From Linum tenue (Eukaryota > Streptophyta > Magnoliopsida > Malpighiales > Linaceae): a stretch of 64,000 bases of DNA. The translations under genes and the position numbers were made by a program. Positions within the stretch are counted from its first letter, which is position 1. Every line of letters starts with the position of its first letter. Below, in pieces: positions 34,964 to 46,885 of this stretch. A model generated the notes under the pieces. It was not told the origin of the DNA. It was given only the letters and a program-made list of their open reading frames with translations, and ran no database searches. The stretch covers positions 21,922,492 through 21,986,491 of the forward strand of contig CAMGYJ010000002.1 of the NCBI GenBank assembly GCA_946122785.1. Reading direction: 5' to 3'.

Positions 34964-35400
34964 TTTATCATTAATATGTTATATTTATCCCTTTTGCATA
35001 TTCACACTAAAAACAATATATAAAAGGGTTTTAGAGTGTACACAGTACACACACTACTCATGATTATGTAAAGTTACCAATAAATGCATTCAGTCTATGC
35101 CATACTCCATTTACTACCACCATTTAATTATAAAACTATTATATATGTAATGTGGAGATTCATGCATGCGTCAGATCATGAAATCAATTATGTCAATTTT
35201 ATAACGACGTATGATGAAATTATGACAAAAAGTTTCAATTATGCTTGCCCTAGATCATTAAATATTCCATATTATTGAAATGCTATTGTGGCCATGGATT
35301 CACCATATATATAATTTGTATATATAGCCAATGCATTTATTTCATATCAGCATGCATGTGGCAAGAATTGTTATAACATAATTTGAGAATTATCATTCAA
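34964..35400. other. AT-rich spacer between two copia fragments
   Basis: No gene or repeat boundary is recognised. Confidence 0.4.
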
Positions 35401-36228
35401 CAGAGGGAAATAATATGGGAGTTGTATACTGACCAAATGGATGCGACCGCGTCAAAAGTAACTCTTGATCACTATTGATGAAGTTACTCTCTCCGATAAA
35501 TGGATGAATAAATCTCTTGATATTCTGATGGTTAATACTCGATCTCTCACTAGTGAAAATTTCTGTTTTGGTATTGTTGTAGATCGACAGGATCTTAGGC
35601 AGACTTCATGACTTCATGTCAATGGTATATTCCTCAAATCTACTGGATTTTGAGTACATAAAACAATCCTGATAATAGTAAAAACTGGAACTTTCAAATT
35701 ACCTTAAGATCAACAGGATCTTAGGTATATAATATCGAGATAATGGTAACAACTTCCCTTTCATATTTTCTTAAGATCAACAGGAACTTGAGTATAAAAG
35801 AAGGTAAACTTTCACTTTAGAGTTGGCTCAGATCGACAGGATCATGAGTACATAGAACAATCGTGCTAATGGTAAAAAGTTTATACTCCGAAATTTGCTC
35901 AGATCGTCAGGATCTCAAGCACATAGAACAATCGTGCTGATAACGTGTTATGAATAATTATTCCGATGCTGGGAATAAGCAATACCATTAACACGAAACG
36001 AAAGAGAAGGGGTAACACCGCTTTTATTCCATAGTCTCATAGATATGTAACCAATATGGAATAGATAGAGAAGTGAGGGAGAAGAGAAATGAATTGGTGT
36101 ATCTTCTTCTTCTGTATGAATGTCTTTTATAGGCAAGAGAGCATTGAGATCCAATATCATAATGATGAGGAGGAGATGGCAGTTGGGAAGTAGAGTCAAT
36201 TGACATCCACATATATATTTTCATAATA
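35400..36228 (-). mobile_element. truncated copia element: 5' LTR and leader only
   Basis: On the minus strand an LTR (36228-35946, TATTATGAAAAT...TTCATAACA) is followed by CGTTATCAGCACGA, a primer-site-like sequence common in plant copia elements. A leader then carries the motif GATCCTGTCGATCT and variants five times (plus-strand positions about 35581, 35707, 35774, 35830, 35900). The LTR has a TATA box, CTATAAAAG, near 36131. No gag is recognised beyond about 35400, so the copy is truncated. It is opposite in orientation to the copia LTR at 34626. Confidence 0.7.
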
Positions 36229-36758
36229 GTAATTTAATAGTTGTAGTTTGTTGAGGTTTGAATATGGGTTCAATGATATAGGTCAACAATTTTACCACTA
36301 CACTACATAATGAATTGTGTTGGCATTTTGCTATTACTTATACTGATATTTGGATTACACTGGATTATTTAGTTGGCTATACCACTGCATGAAGTTTAAG
36401 CAAATCGATTGAGTATAATATAATTGATGAAATATTTCTAAATTTCTCATATGGTTAGATGTAGATGTAGATGGAGGGTGTATATATAGTTTTTAGTCTG
36501 ATAGGCCTTGCGTTAGATTCTCTCTACCACAGTGACTCTTTGGCTCATGAAAGTCAATAGTGATGCTTGATGTATGATATGTTGGGCTGAGTCAGAGACA
36601 TTGGAGCATTTGCGTTTGGATTGTCCATTTTTATTTTGTAGAGTGTTAACCATAGGGTCCTACTAATTCGATGGAACAACTTCTTCTTCCTCTCGTTTTA
36701 TTTTGTATATAGGAACAAAGAGTCGTATTACATGTAAAATGGACACAAAAAACCATAA
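36229..36758. other. anonymous spacer
   Basis: No gene is recognised. The short frames lack motifs. Confidence 0.4.
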
Positions 36759-36768
36759 TAAAATCAGC

Positions 36769-38032
36769 GGGTTAATTGCACGGTTGGTCACTGAAATTTC
36801 AAAAAACGTTCAAATTTGGTCACTCAAAATATTTAAATTCATTGGTGGTCCTTCAGTTTACTCAAACCGTTCACGTTTGGTCACTCTCCGTCCAACTCCG
36901 TTAATTTTGGCTGATGTGGCAGTCAACTCTCAAAGTTGACTGTTAACTTAGTGACGTGGCAACTAAAAAATTATTAAAAATTAAAAAATTAAATTTTTAT
37001 ATTTTCCACCTCATTATTACATTCATTAAAAAATAAAATAAAAAATAAAAAACCAAATAGCCTACCCGACCCAATCCCCCTCTCCAAATCGGACCTACAG
37101 GAATTAGCCGCCGACGGCTCTTCTCTCCGTTCCTGATTCTGCAGCGGCTGGTTGTCATTTTTGGATTGGCGCCAAGCTCGAATCTTTTACAGAGTTTCGT
37201 GCTTCTCGGCGCGGTCGCGCTCAATGGCGTCGATTTGATCGAAGACGAAGCTGATGCGTGCAGAAAGGGAAGAGGGTTTTGGAGGGTCGGAAGGTGAGGC
37301 GGCGGCGGACCTATGTAGGGTATGTTTCTGTTGAGAACCAACCAGAATTTCAAATCGAGGATAGATCATGGCAATAGACAGAGAATGAAGGAGGAGCAGA
37401 AAGGGATCTGCCATTTTACATTTTCATTGAACCCAAAAATAATTTGAAGGAGGATGGAGTTGATACCTAAATTTGATGGGGAAGGAGGTGACCGGAGGCA
37501 GGATGTTGGCGGAGGATAAGGCGGTTCTGGGTGTTGAGGTGGAGGAAGAAAGGAAGATGAGGATTAAGGCGATCCTGGGACTTGGGACTCCGGATGTGGG
37601 GCGAGTGGGTGGCGGCCGCTGGGTGAAAGCTCCTGCAAAGGCCCGCGGTGAAGCAACAGAACTGTGACTCTCATCGTAGTTTACACCAACCCCATCAATC
37701 GATGCTTTTCGATCTACCAAATGTGGATGGCAACTTATTTTGAATCCAACAGTTTTTATTTTTTTTATTTTTTAATGAATGTAGTAATTAGGTGAAAAAT
37801 ATAAAAATTTAATTTTTTAATTTTTAATAATTTTTTAGTTGCCACGTCGCTAAGTTAACGGTCAACTTTGAGAGTTGACTGCCACATCAGCCAAAGTTAA
37901 CGGAGTTGGACGGAGAGTGACCAAACGTGAACGGTTTGAGTAAACTGAAGGACCATCAATGGATTTAAATATTTTGAGTGACCAAACTTGAAAGTTTTTT
38001 GTAATTTTAGTGACCAACCGTGCAATTAACCC
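36769..38032. mobile_element. Pack-MULE-like element with 10-bp TSD (C)
   Basis: The terminal inverted repeats are about 290 bp each (GGGTTAATTGCACGGTTGGT... at 36769-37056 and its inverse ending at 38032) and are nearly identical. The flanks TAAAATCAGC (36759-36768 and 38033-38042) are a perfect 10-bp duplication, typical of Mutator insertions (9-11 bp). The interior (about 37060-37750) is GC-richer. On the minus strand it has an ATG-started frame (37414-37187) rich in acidic/basic residues (FDQIDAIERDRAEKHETL) and another at 37720-37424. This looks like captured gene DNA. No transposase is present. Confidence 0.85.
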
Positions 38033-38146
38033 TAAAATCAGCAGTTGAAGAGCTTCAACTCTTTCGCGGATTAGTACTAAAATTGCAGAGAGACCACGTA
38101 AATCGATTGTCTGTTTATTCTGCTTGATTCTTGATTAATACAATCT

Positions 38147-39005
38147 GTTTGGGAAGAGGGGTAAATGAGAGGGGGGTGCAAATGTGAGGGGTAAACACAG
38201 TTTCCAACACATTTGCACATGTTTGGTTAATTTGGAACAGTAGGGGAGTGCAAAACGGGAGTGCAAATTTACTGTTTCGGCTTACCCCCCAAATTGGGGT
38301 GCAAGGGAAGGAAGGAAAAGAGGGGGAGGGAGAAATTATGGATTTTTTTTAATTGTGTTATATATAATTATATAATAAATAATATTATCAATTTCTTTTT
38401 TTATAAATATCATTAATGTAGATATTATTCGGGGTTGACCATTTGACTTCGGAAACGAGTTTATCAATGTTCGTCAAGTCAAATCTAGATCTCTCGGTTG
38501 ACTCGAATTTGCATTGAAAATTAGAGATAAGAAGTGTTTGTGGAAAAGATAGAGAGAAATTGTTTGGTTAACTCAGTTTATTTGACTAAATAGTTAAAAA
38601 TTACAAATTCGAACGTGTTTGACTAAGTTTGACAATTTAAGATTAATCTAGACATGAAAATCCTATATAGGATGACTAGTTACGAGTTGAGTTTCGAGTT
38701 TTGAGATCGCTCGATCAATGATTATTACAATTGTTATAATTATTATTATTTGAGCATTATTATATAATAATTATTTTTATGAAAGTATATTTATTATTAT
38801 GTAATAAAATTTATTTTATTATTTTGTGATAATATTTAATAATTATAATAAATCTATTTTATAATAATTACTTACTTTTCACTCTATTTGCACCCTCCTA
38901 CTTTTTCATCCAAACAACAATTTACCCCTCCACTTACACCCCGAGCAATTTGCATCCTCAACAATTTACCCCTGAACTTGCACCCACCTTGTTGCCAAAT
39001 ACATC
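38147..39005. mobile_element. AT-rich inverted-repeat insertion inside the second SPH block
   Basis: The left end (CTGTTTGGGAAGAGGGGTAA) and right end (TTACCCCT...CACCTTGTTGCCAAATACA) are imperfect inverted copies. The interior is very AT-rich. The sequence interrupts an alignment with the first SPH block (14040-14060), so it is an insertion. The ATAC flanks are too short to call a target duplication, and the superfamily is not assigned. Confidence 0.45.
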
Positions 39006-39631
39006 GTAATAGAAATTGGACTCCATCAAACACTTGTAGGTTACATTGGCTTGGAGAAACGGAAGGGGGCTCGCTCAGTCAGCATTAGACAAGTGGGCTA
39101 CTCGCCCTATATGGCTATATCAACTAACAATGATCAGGGCTCTTTTTTAATTTTTATTTCCAAAACTAGCCAAACCTCAATCTCAGTTGTCAGTTTGAAA
39201 AAGGGAGGGGGGGAAAAAATCGAGGGTGAGCTATATGTATGAAGGTGTTAGTGATTTCTCCCTTTACTCATTTGTTTTGATAGTAACTATATAAACCAAT
39301 ATATAAATCGATTGTATTCCGACCACACAGAACTTGCGAGATTCTTCTTAACAGTTTAAACTTAAATCCGATTTGACAAACACAATGAGCTAAATCACTA
39401 AAATGAGCTAGTCAGTAGATCAAACATTGAAGCTAGCATTCAATTCTCTGACCAACCACAATTTCCACACACACAAAAAAAAAAAAAAAAAAACTAATTA
39501 ACCACTTCATAACTCTCCAACAACCTATTTCGCAAACTCCAAAATATGCATGTGCCATGGATGCACATAGACATAGTTTTCTTATTGCAAAAGAAGAGAG
39601 AAAGAAGAAAGAAAGAAAAAAAAAAGCATAT

Positions 39632-40075
39632 CTACTTGTTCCACGGATAACAGCGCTGAACACCAAACATGGTCGTACACGGCCCGCTCTCCTTGACGAT
39701 CCACTGGCACCACGCCGGCGACCGGCACCGGTCTCCGTCCCTTAGCGGATCGTAGATATCGAACCAGCGAGGCCCTCCGACGGCTCCCCAATCCATGCTG
39801 CAGTAGAACCAAGCGGGCCTCGCCTTTATCCAGAACTTGAATCGGTAGCTGTCGTGCGGGTTCACCACATGAACCCCGAGATCTTCGTTACCAACCCAGA
39901 ATCTGCTGCGGCAGTGCACTCTCAGCTGTCGCCCTCCGCCCACCTCGTTGGTGATCATCACCTTCTTTCTGGGGCCCCATGGAGACCATATTATCTCACT
40001 CGTCGTCGCCATTACTACTGTCGACAGGAGGATCAGGGACACCAGCGCTGAAATTATTTTGTTGCGTTGCCGCAT
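39632..40075 (-). CDS. S-protein homologue (plant S1 family), secreted, 147 aa; paralogue of the 14.9-kb gene
   Basis: This is an intronless gene for a secreted S1-family protein. The signal peptide (MRQRNKIISALVSLILLSTV) is nearly identical to that of the first copy. The conserved core follows: VMITNEVGGGRQLRVHC, DLGVHVVNPHDSYRFKF, WFYCSMDW, GPRWFDIYDPLRDGDRC, CQWIVKESGPC. Differences cluster in the loop after the first Cys (RSRFWVGNE versus SRFDDHNNGD) and at the mature N-terminus. Upstream and downstream DNA is also shared with the first copy. A TATA box (GTATATATAG, about 40187-40197) lies about 110 bp upstream. The role is unknown; the family is known for cell-to-cell signalling in poppy pollen recognition. 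Confidence 0.9.
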   Translation of the reverse strand: MRQRNKIISALVSLILLSTVVMATTSEIIWSPWGPRKKVMITNEVGGGRQLRVHCRSRFWVGNEDLGVHVVNPHDSYRFKFWIKARPAWFYCSMDWGAVGGPRWFDIYDPLRDGDRCRSPAWCQWIVKESGPCTTMFGVQRCYPWNK

Positions 40076-40417
40076 CGTTAGTTAATATAATTCTCCGAGT
40101 ACTAAGATCGATGCTTTTAATTTGTTGTTGGCCGGTGTTGTTGGATTTCACAGCTGATGGCTGGAGGGTTTTGTTGTGATACTGTTGTATATATAGTCAG
40201 GAGGGTGTTCATCTGAGTAATTTTCGGTCGTAAGATCAGATGCCAAAAATATAGCGAGTCAAATGATTTGATTTGTTTAATCATCTATTAATGGATAGAG
40301 CAAGCCACAAATTGCACAGGGATAGTGATTATGATTGGTTAATGATCGAGAGCATTGTGGAGAACCAAGTTTACTATTTCTTTTTTTTTTTTAAGTTTTG
40401 ACATTATCTAGGGTGAT

Positions 40418-40963
40418 TGTTGGGTATTTGCGGAAGTAATGGTGATTTTGGATCAAGACAAAGGAAAGAATTGGTGTTTAATCACTCAATTTAGAAATCA
40501 CTCAAACAAACAAAGCCTTACTTTTGGCACTTGTTCTTACACACGCAGAGACTTTCTTTTCTTTTCATTTGTTTTCTATGTCTCTCACACTTCCTCTACT
40601 ACTCTTCCGTGCGTACATCACACATACATTTATATAATTGAAATTTAACAAACTAATAATGGACACAACCATATACATGGCCTTTGTCTCTTCCACCATT
40701 ATACATATACACGTTCTATAATAAATCAACCAAGGCCCATGTAATTAATCCATCCATTATTATTTATCGACTTCAACTTCTTATCAACTTGTTGTCCATG
40801 GAGAGTTGTGATTGTAGAACCATTATTGGTGGTTATGCCCTCTTTTCATCTTGTCAAACTTGTAGCAAAACACTACATGTTCCAAAAATTATGGCATATG
40901 GAATTGTCCACTTGATGTGATTGTAGGTAGATAAATTTCATTATTGCAAATTACCTTTTAACA
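40418..40963 (-). mobile_element. solo LTR, copia-like, with 5-bp TSD
   Basis: A single LTR with TG...CA ends, flanked by the exact duplication GTGAT (40413-40417 and 40964-40968), with no primer site or body. It is related to the LTR at 109-638. It arose by recombination between the two LTRs of a former complete element. Orientation is taken from that relative. It lies about 340 bp upstream of the second SPH gene. Confidence 0.8.
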
Positions 40964-40978
40964 GTGATAACTGATAAA

Positions 40979-41020
<42 letters not shown>
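40979..41020. repeat. (AC)n(TA)n microsatellite
   Basis: A run of ACACAC passes into a run of TATATA that abuts the MITE at 41021. Confidence 0.9.
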
Positions 41021-41022
<2 letters not shown>

Positions 41023-41433
41023 TGGCGTATTCGGTGCACCCACTTTTTTGGGTGCACTCAGTGCACCCGCCTCATAATTGCCATTCTAACCATGCGATTC
41101 ATGTCAAAACGGTATCAATTGTTTCTTATGATATTATGAACAAGAAGCACATGAATTTGAAAAAAATTCATTCAAAATTTACTTTAATTTGAAGGATTTA
41201 GGATTTAGGGATTTAGGGTTAGGGTTTAGGTTTACAATTTGGGATTTTGGATTGGGATTCAAAATTGAAGGTTAAGGGGTTAGGGTAATTGATTGATTTG
41301 TTATGATTCTATGTCATATCATCATATTAGATTGAGAGTACTAATTAAAGTTCAAAATTTGATGTAATATGGACACTTTTAGAGTGGGTGCACTGAGTGC
41401 ACCCAAAAAAGTGAGTGCGCCGAAGTAGCCACC
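41021..41433. mobile_element. 410-bp long-TIR MITE, copy 1
   Basis: The terminal inverted repeats are about 48 bp, starting GGTGGCGTATTCGGTGCACC and ending GCGCCGAAGTAGCCACC. It is inserted in a TA microsatellite, so the target duplication is hidden. The interior holds ATTTAGGGATTTAGGGTTAG-type plant-telomere-like motifs. Other copies lie at 41454-41862 and 56712-57125. Confidence 0.8.
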
Positions 41434-41453
41434 ATATATATATATATATATAT

Positions 41454-41862
41454 AGTTACGTCTTCGGTGCATTCACATTTTTGGGTGCATTCAATGTACT
41501 CGCTTCATAATTGTCATTCCGAACATGCTATTCATGTCAAAACAATGTTAATCATCACGTATGATACGATGGACAAAAAACCTGTGAATTAGCACAAAAA
41601 ATATTCAAAATTTACATTGATTTGGAGGAATTATGGTTTGTGGATTTAGGGTTAGGGTTCATGATTTGGGGTTTAGAGCAAAAGTTCAAGATTGAAGGTT
41701 TAGGACTTAAAGTAATGCATTGATTAGTTGTGATCTTATGTTATATCATCATATATAACACTAATCTTACTAATCAAAATAAAAAATTGATGTCTTAAGA
41801 CTACTTTTAGAGTTCGGTGCATTGAATGCACTCATTTTTGTAAGTGCACCGAAGTAGCTACC
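41454..41862. mobile_element. 410-bp long-TIR MITE, copy 2 (diverged)
   Basis: The ends AGTTACGTCTTCGGTGCATT and GCACCGAAGTAGCTACC are diverged versions of copy 1, with the same internal order including GGATTTAGGGTTAGGGTTCA. It lies 20 bp from copy 1, also within TA repeats. Confidence 0.75.
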
Positions 41863-41934
41863 ATATATATATATGGTGTTATCATCTAAATAATAATAGC
41901 GAGATTGAATAGAATGCTAAGTATTAGCACCATA

Positions 41935-42175
41935 CTAATAATAATTAATTAAAGTATTATAGTAACTACTGTATATGTTAGTTTTTTCTTTCAATTTGTT
42001 GCTCTTTGCAAAAAATACCATCGTTATCAATGACGGTCGGAGACTATTGAAGTCGAGAGTGATCAAACTTAAACCGGTTTACTAAATCTAGTAACCACAA
42101 ATGGAATTAAATATTTTTAGTAAATCAAATATTAACGTTTTTAGTACTCTGGTGACTAACCTTGCAATTTAGAGG
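41935..42175. repeat. duplicated segment with solo Mutator-type terminal repeat
   Basis: It matches 18895-19083 and then continues into a single terminal repeat (CTAAATCTAGTAACCACAAA, TTAACGTTTTTAGTACTCTG, GTGACTAACCTTGCAATTT) of the element B family. No partner repeat is nearby. Confidence 0.5.
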
Positions 42176-42673
42176 GAGGGAATACAGGCTACAGAAATTG
42201 AAAGAAGAAAAAAGGCAGATGTCATTCCTTTCCTTGTACATTTCTGCGCACTTGGCGCCGTATTCTTCCATCACAATCACCACTACTGAGGAGTGGCACA
42301 AACAATGAACAGGCTAATCTCCTGTTATTTGTTACAGACCAATCCTTCTTTAAATCGGCATCCTCCAATTTTCCTCAGTCGATCACAATTCACACAGACA
42401 TCCACAGTTACACATACAAAAGAGCACCCGCCCTGGAAACGAGGGGGCAAAAACAACTATGGAGCACCAGCTAGCAGATCCAAACCCCGGCGATGAATGC
42501 AAGTACCGTGGCATCGGGCCATTTTGGTACCATCAACGAATGACGAAACTGCCGGGATTCTATGCTGAATTCCTGATAAAGTTGTTGTGAAAAAAGTATC
42601 ATGTTTGTCATCTGCCAGTTCACTTGGAATCAGATGATGAGGGAGATCTTGCCTTGTTCCACCTTCACTGATA

Positions 42674-45600
42674 TCATAAAAAGTAATCAGGTGCTGGCTT
42701 CTTGGCTGGTGCTCCTCTCGACTCCTGCATTTTTTCACATTTTGCAATTAGTACTATGCCCACCATAACAACAAGTACATCACCCTCATTTCTTCATGGA
42801 ATTTTTTTCTTCCTGAACTGAGTTCAGCTACAAACCTGTGGGGCGGCATCAAATACGCGAAATTGTTTGTTAAGGTTCTCATCCAGCTCAAGTATTGCCG
42901 CTACATTACCACATCTGCAACACATTCCGAGGAATACCATCCAAAGTCGGTCAACAAATAAATTCCAAGGATATAGGTAGAGAGAGTATGCGTGTGTTTT
43001 AACAAAGGGGAATCTTTTACCTGTAACAGTAGTTTGGAGCCGACCAAACAGTAACTATTTGGTTGTTGAACATCCATTTGTATCCCTCCATTACCAACTG
43101 ATGAGCGCGGCAAATGTAATCAATATTATTTGAGTGGTTGAAAGAACTAACCACACTGCCACCAAACAAAAAACCTGCACCACGCGGACTCAAACCCCAA
43201 CCATCCACAATATCTTCAGGATCCGACCAAAGGAGATCACACATGGCACCATCATGAGGCACTTCTTGTTTTCTGTCAATGGTCCGGATCTGTTTCAAGG
43301 ATTGATCAGTACATCTAACAATCAAAGATAAGCAAAAGCAGGTTAAAGGCAGACTATTTTACCTGATCCAAGGTCGATATTGCAGGAGACAGACCTCCGT
43401 GAACACTGAAAACTTTGTTCTCAATGAGCGCTGACAAACTGCGTTAAATAGGACCACTCAGCACAGTTAATAATTGACACATTTCATACAAGCAACGGAA
43501 GTACTGAACGGTGGTTTTTCGAAAGATGATGCACACTCCTAACCAGATCATGCCTTTAGTTACTCGCAGATTAATTACAAAACCTAAAAGCAGACACTGG
43601 TTTTGTCTCGAGCTGAAGCTTAAAATGATACTTTAAAGGAAGTCCAATTTCCTAGTAATGACAGGCAAAAGTAGTTAACTAAACTTAGTGAATAATAAAA
43701 AAGAGGCAAAAGAGCGCACTAAACACTAGATCCAGTTAGAGCAAAATCACGGGCTACTGATCATACATCAATAAGTGAAAATGAATAATATTAACTGAAA
43801 CAGAAGAACAGCAGCTCATAACCTATCTGCTATTGATATTAGCAATAAGATCAAGTAGCTTCCATCGTCATACCTCAGGTAATCAAAGATATCTGTGCAG
43901 TATCTCCATACATTTACAGAGCCGTATTTCCGTAGACACTCATCATAAAAACCATACACCTGCACAAATAGCACGGACAATGTCAACTTCAGAACTCCCA
44001 CAGTCAAGGTAGTGAAATAAGGCAGGCTATAAGAACCTAACCTGTGTTATCTGACGGCTCTCATGATTTCCTCTGATGAGGGTTATTCGATCTGGATATC
44101 GCACCTGACAAAACAGTAACTCGTTAATTGTGAAAAGCAGGATGGAAAACCAATGTAATTTTGTTGATCCTATGAATTTACAGAATGCATAAGTTGAAGT
44201 TGATTGCAGCTATCCATGTGAAATTGGAGAAGAGACTAAAGTTGCATACACGACTTGAATGACTTTGACTGTCAGCAATTCAAACTCAGAGAAAGAAGAT
44301 TCACCGCTCCAACTTAGCATTCATATTCGCTTTTATGCAACTTTGACGAAAAACATTGCATTAAATGGATGAATTATGAAAGGCTAAGATCAAAAGTAAA
44401 ACAGTAAAGAAGTCTCAAGTCCCTCACAGGGACCAAGGATACGGAGGTCAAAAGAAACATGGAGGAGAAGAGAAGAAGAAGTATCTTGAAATTGAGGGAA
44501 AATAATACCTTAAGGGCAAGCAGAAGCAAAAATGTTTCAACAGAGTAGAATCCTCTGTCAACAAAATCTCCAAGAAATAAGTAATTAGTCTTTGGGCAAT
44601 CTCCTCCTACTTTGAAAAGCTCCTTCATGTCATAAAACTGGCCATGGATGTCTCCGCATATCTATACATGGTAACAGCCAACAGAGTTAGTAAGTACACT
44701 TGCCCCAGTAGCCAACAAACTCTCAATCAAGGAAACAATTGTAGTTTCAAAGTAAAAAGTAAGCAATTTCAACTAATAGACATTACTTATGTTCTATTTT
44801 TGTAGCATAAGTCACAACTTCTGTTCAGAATCTTGCTGCAGAACGAGAAGAGAAGAAACCGGCTAGACTTAGAGCCAACCCTTGGTCAAAGCAAAACTGG
44901 AGTTCCAAGGAATTAATCCAAAGACATTTGAGCATGTAAGCAAACACATATTAGCAAAAGAGTGGCGGAAACATGCGGTCATTCACCTCCTAATTTCATA
45001 TGAAACATGTGCCCAACAAAACTGTCCTTCAAACAGCTATAATGTTATGCCAGATGAAACAACGATCCTATACCGAAACCCTACAGGTGAAACCCATAAA
45101 CTATAAATAAAAGCATCATACTAGCTTAATTCCCAAGCTTAACCTACCTAAGTTGAGTGAAAACTGGCAAACCAGATCCACTGCTTCTACAAGTAACAAT
45201 TTTAACCTAAAGCAAGAGATTCTAGCCAAACTTGCGTTCATGGTCCGATTTTTAGTCATGACAAAGTATAGCAAGCAGTAGATTTGTTCTCAACCTCGGA
45301 GATAAGCAAAACTAAAAGCACCAAATAGAACAGCAAGTAGAAAGGAAAAATTTAGACCAATTTGTTCACATACAAGCTTACACATTAGACTCAGCTGAAT
45401 GACTTGTTCACAATCATATCTACCATGATGGAACCACAAATGAAGATAATTTTCAAAATTTTTAACGATAAAAAAAAGAGTGTAATGACAAAGAATGACC
45501 CGGTTAAGTAAACGCCCTTACTGACACTTTACGAGCTTCCTAATCCAACCCATCAAGTAGAGCTTAGATAAAGTGAGGCCATGGTGGGGATTGGGGGGCA

Positions 45601-46104
45601 CATACCACCAACATACATATGTAGACGCAAAATTCCCAAGTCTGAAGCCCTAACACAGTCACAGGAATGATTCAATTGTGACAACCACCAGAGGACAACG
45701 ACAAAGAGCAAACCAAATAGGTAAACACCCTTAACGCCTACTTAGGGACTTCCTAATCCAAGTCATAAACTAAGACTAGCTTTAGATTCTCTAAGTGAGA
45801 CCAAGGATGGGAGGAAGGTGGAGACGCACGTCACCAATATGCAGATACGTATGCGAAATTGTCCCAACTCTGAAACCCTAAACACTAACAGGCATGATTC
45901 AAGTAATCATTTGCGGGAAAAGAAATTGAATTGCTCGAAGACAGGAACGAGAAGGAGGCTTACAGTCACCGGAGCATCAACGCGCTGAACATTACTCTCT
46001 TCGACGAGGATTTCCATAGCTTTCAAGCACAGAGCCTTGACTTCCGACTCCTTCAACGGTTCGCACTTCTTCAGCTGCTCAATCTGCCTGTCTAGATCTG
46101 ACAT
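42674..46104 (-). CDS. PPX: serine/threonine protein phosphatase PP4 catalytic subunit (PPX type), 305 aa, 8 exons
   Basis: This encodes the metal-dependent Ser/Thr phosphatase of the PP4 complex, active in nucleus and cytoplasm. Exons in coding order: 46104-45964, 44661-44509, 44104-44042, 43959-43874, 43438-43363, 43289-43021, 42914-42836, 42724-42674. All junctions are GT-AG and the phases add up to exactly 305 codons plus TGA, the usual PPX length. Metal-site motifs GDIHGQ, GDFVDRG and RGNHES are intact, and the chain ends in the conserved DYFL tail that is modified in this family. The start [15 protein letters not shown] matches the family N-terminus. Divergent from the PHD gene, with which it shares its upstream region. 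PP2A and PP6 relatives differ in the N-terminus. Confidence 0.95.
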
Positions 46105-46885
46105 CTCCCCCGAATGCCCTAATTCCTCCCTTCCCCAACTTCTTCTACCACAAAATCAGGAGCCTTCAGTCGCTTCTCTCCCTTTCCGATTTAACGGACT
46201 ACTGTCGGCTTGTTGACTGCTACGACGCACCAGTGCAGTTCTCTCCTGCTCTGCCCAGTTCCCGCTCAACGAGAGCTCGCTCTCGCCCTCTCTCCCTCTT
46301 CAAAACTGATTTTTGGTGTGCTTTTTACTTTCCCGAGAGTGGCCCCTACAGTTTCCTTTGTCGTAATTTTGGCGCCTCATATTTTTATAAATTTATTTCT
46401 GCCACACCAAATTTCCCAAACCAAAAATCAAAATATCCCCAATTTGGCATCCGGTTCGGGGGCCGTTCCGTTTCCTGGGTAACGGAGTACTGCAGCTCGA
46501 GACCGGACGGTCTGGTCACACCGTTCGGTTCATCCTCCCCTGCCCAAACCCCTTTTATTATTAACGAATTAAATTAAATTAAATTAAGTTCCTCCGCCGC
46601 TCCTATTATCTCCTCCGTCGCCCACAGTTTCCTCTTCCCCTCTCACTCTCCGCTCTTCTCTTCGCCCAAAATTTTGACAGTCAGCACGCACAAATAACAA
46701 AACAATAGTTTGTTTCTCAACCATTATTACCCGCCAAAACGGTCCTTCTCCAATCCACCACACCTAACGTCTCGATTTTTCAAAACTCCCACGCCTTCCT
46801 TCTTCCCGCTAGGGTTCTCTGAACGATGTCCTCTCTTTGCAGGTAGGTCTCCCCTGGCGAAACGGTACGGCGCCGGGTTTGCCGA
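46105..46885. promoter_or_regulatory. shared promoter and leader region of the phosphatase and PHD genes
   Basis: Only 781 bp separate the two divergent start codons, so both genes must be driven from here. Pyrimidine-rich tracts (CTCTCTCCC, CCTCTTCCCCTC) flank the starts on both sides. The middle holds AATTAAATTAAATTAAATTA and ACACCTAACG-type sequence with no clear TATA box. A GCAG/GTAGGT site near 46842 may be a donor of a 5' UTR intron of the PHD gene. Confidence 0.55.
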
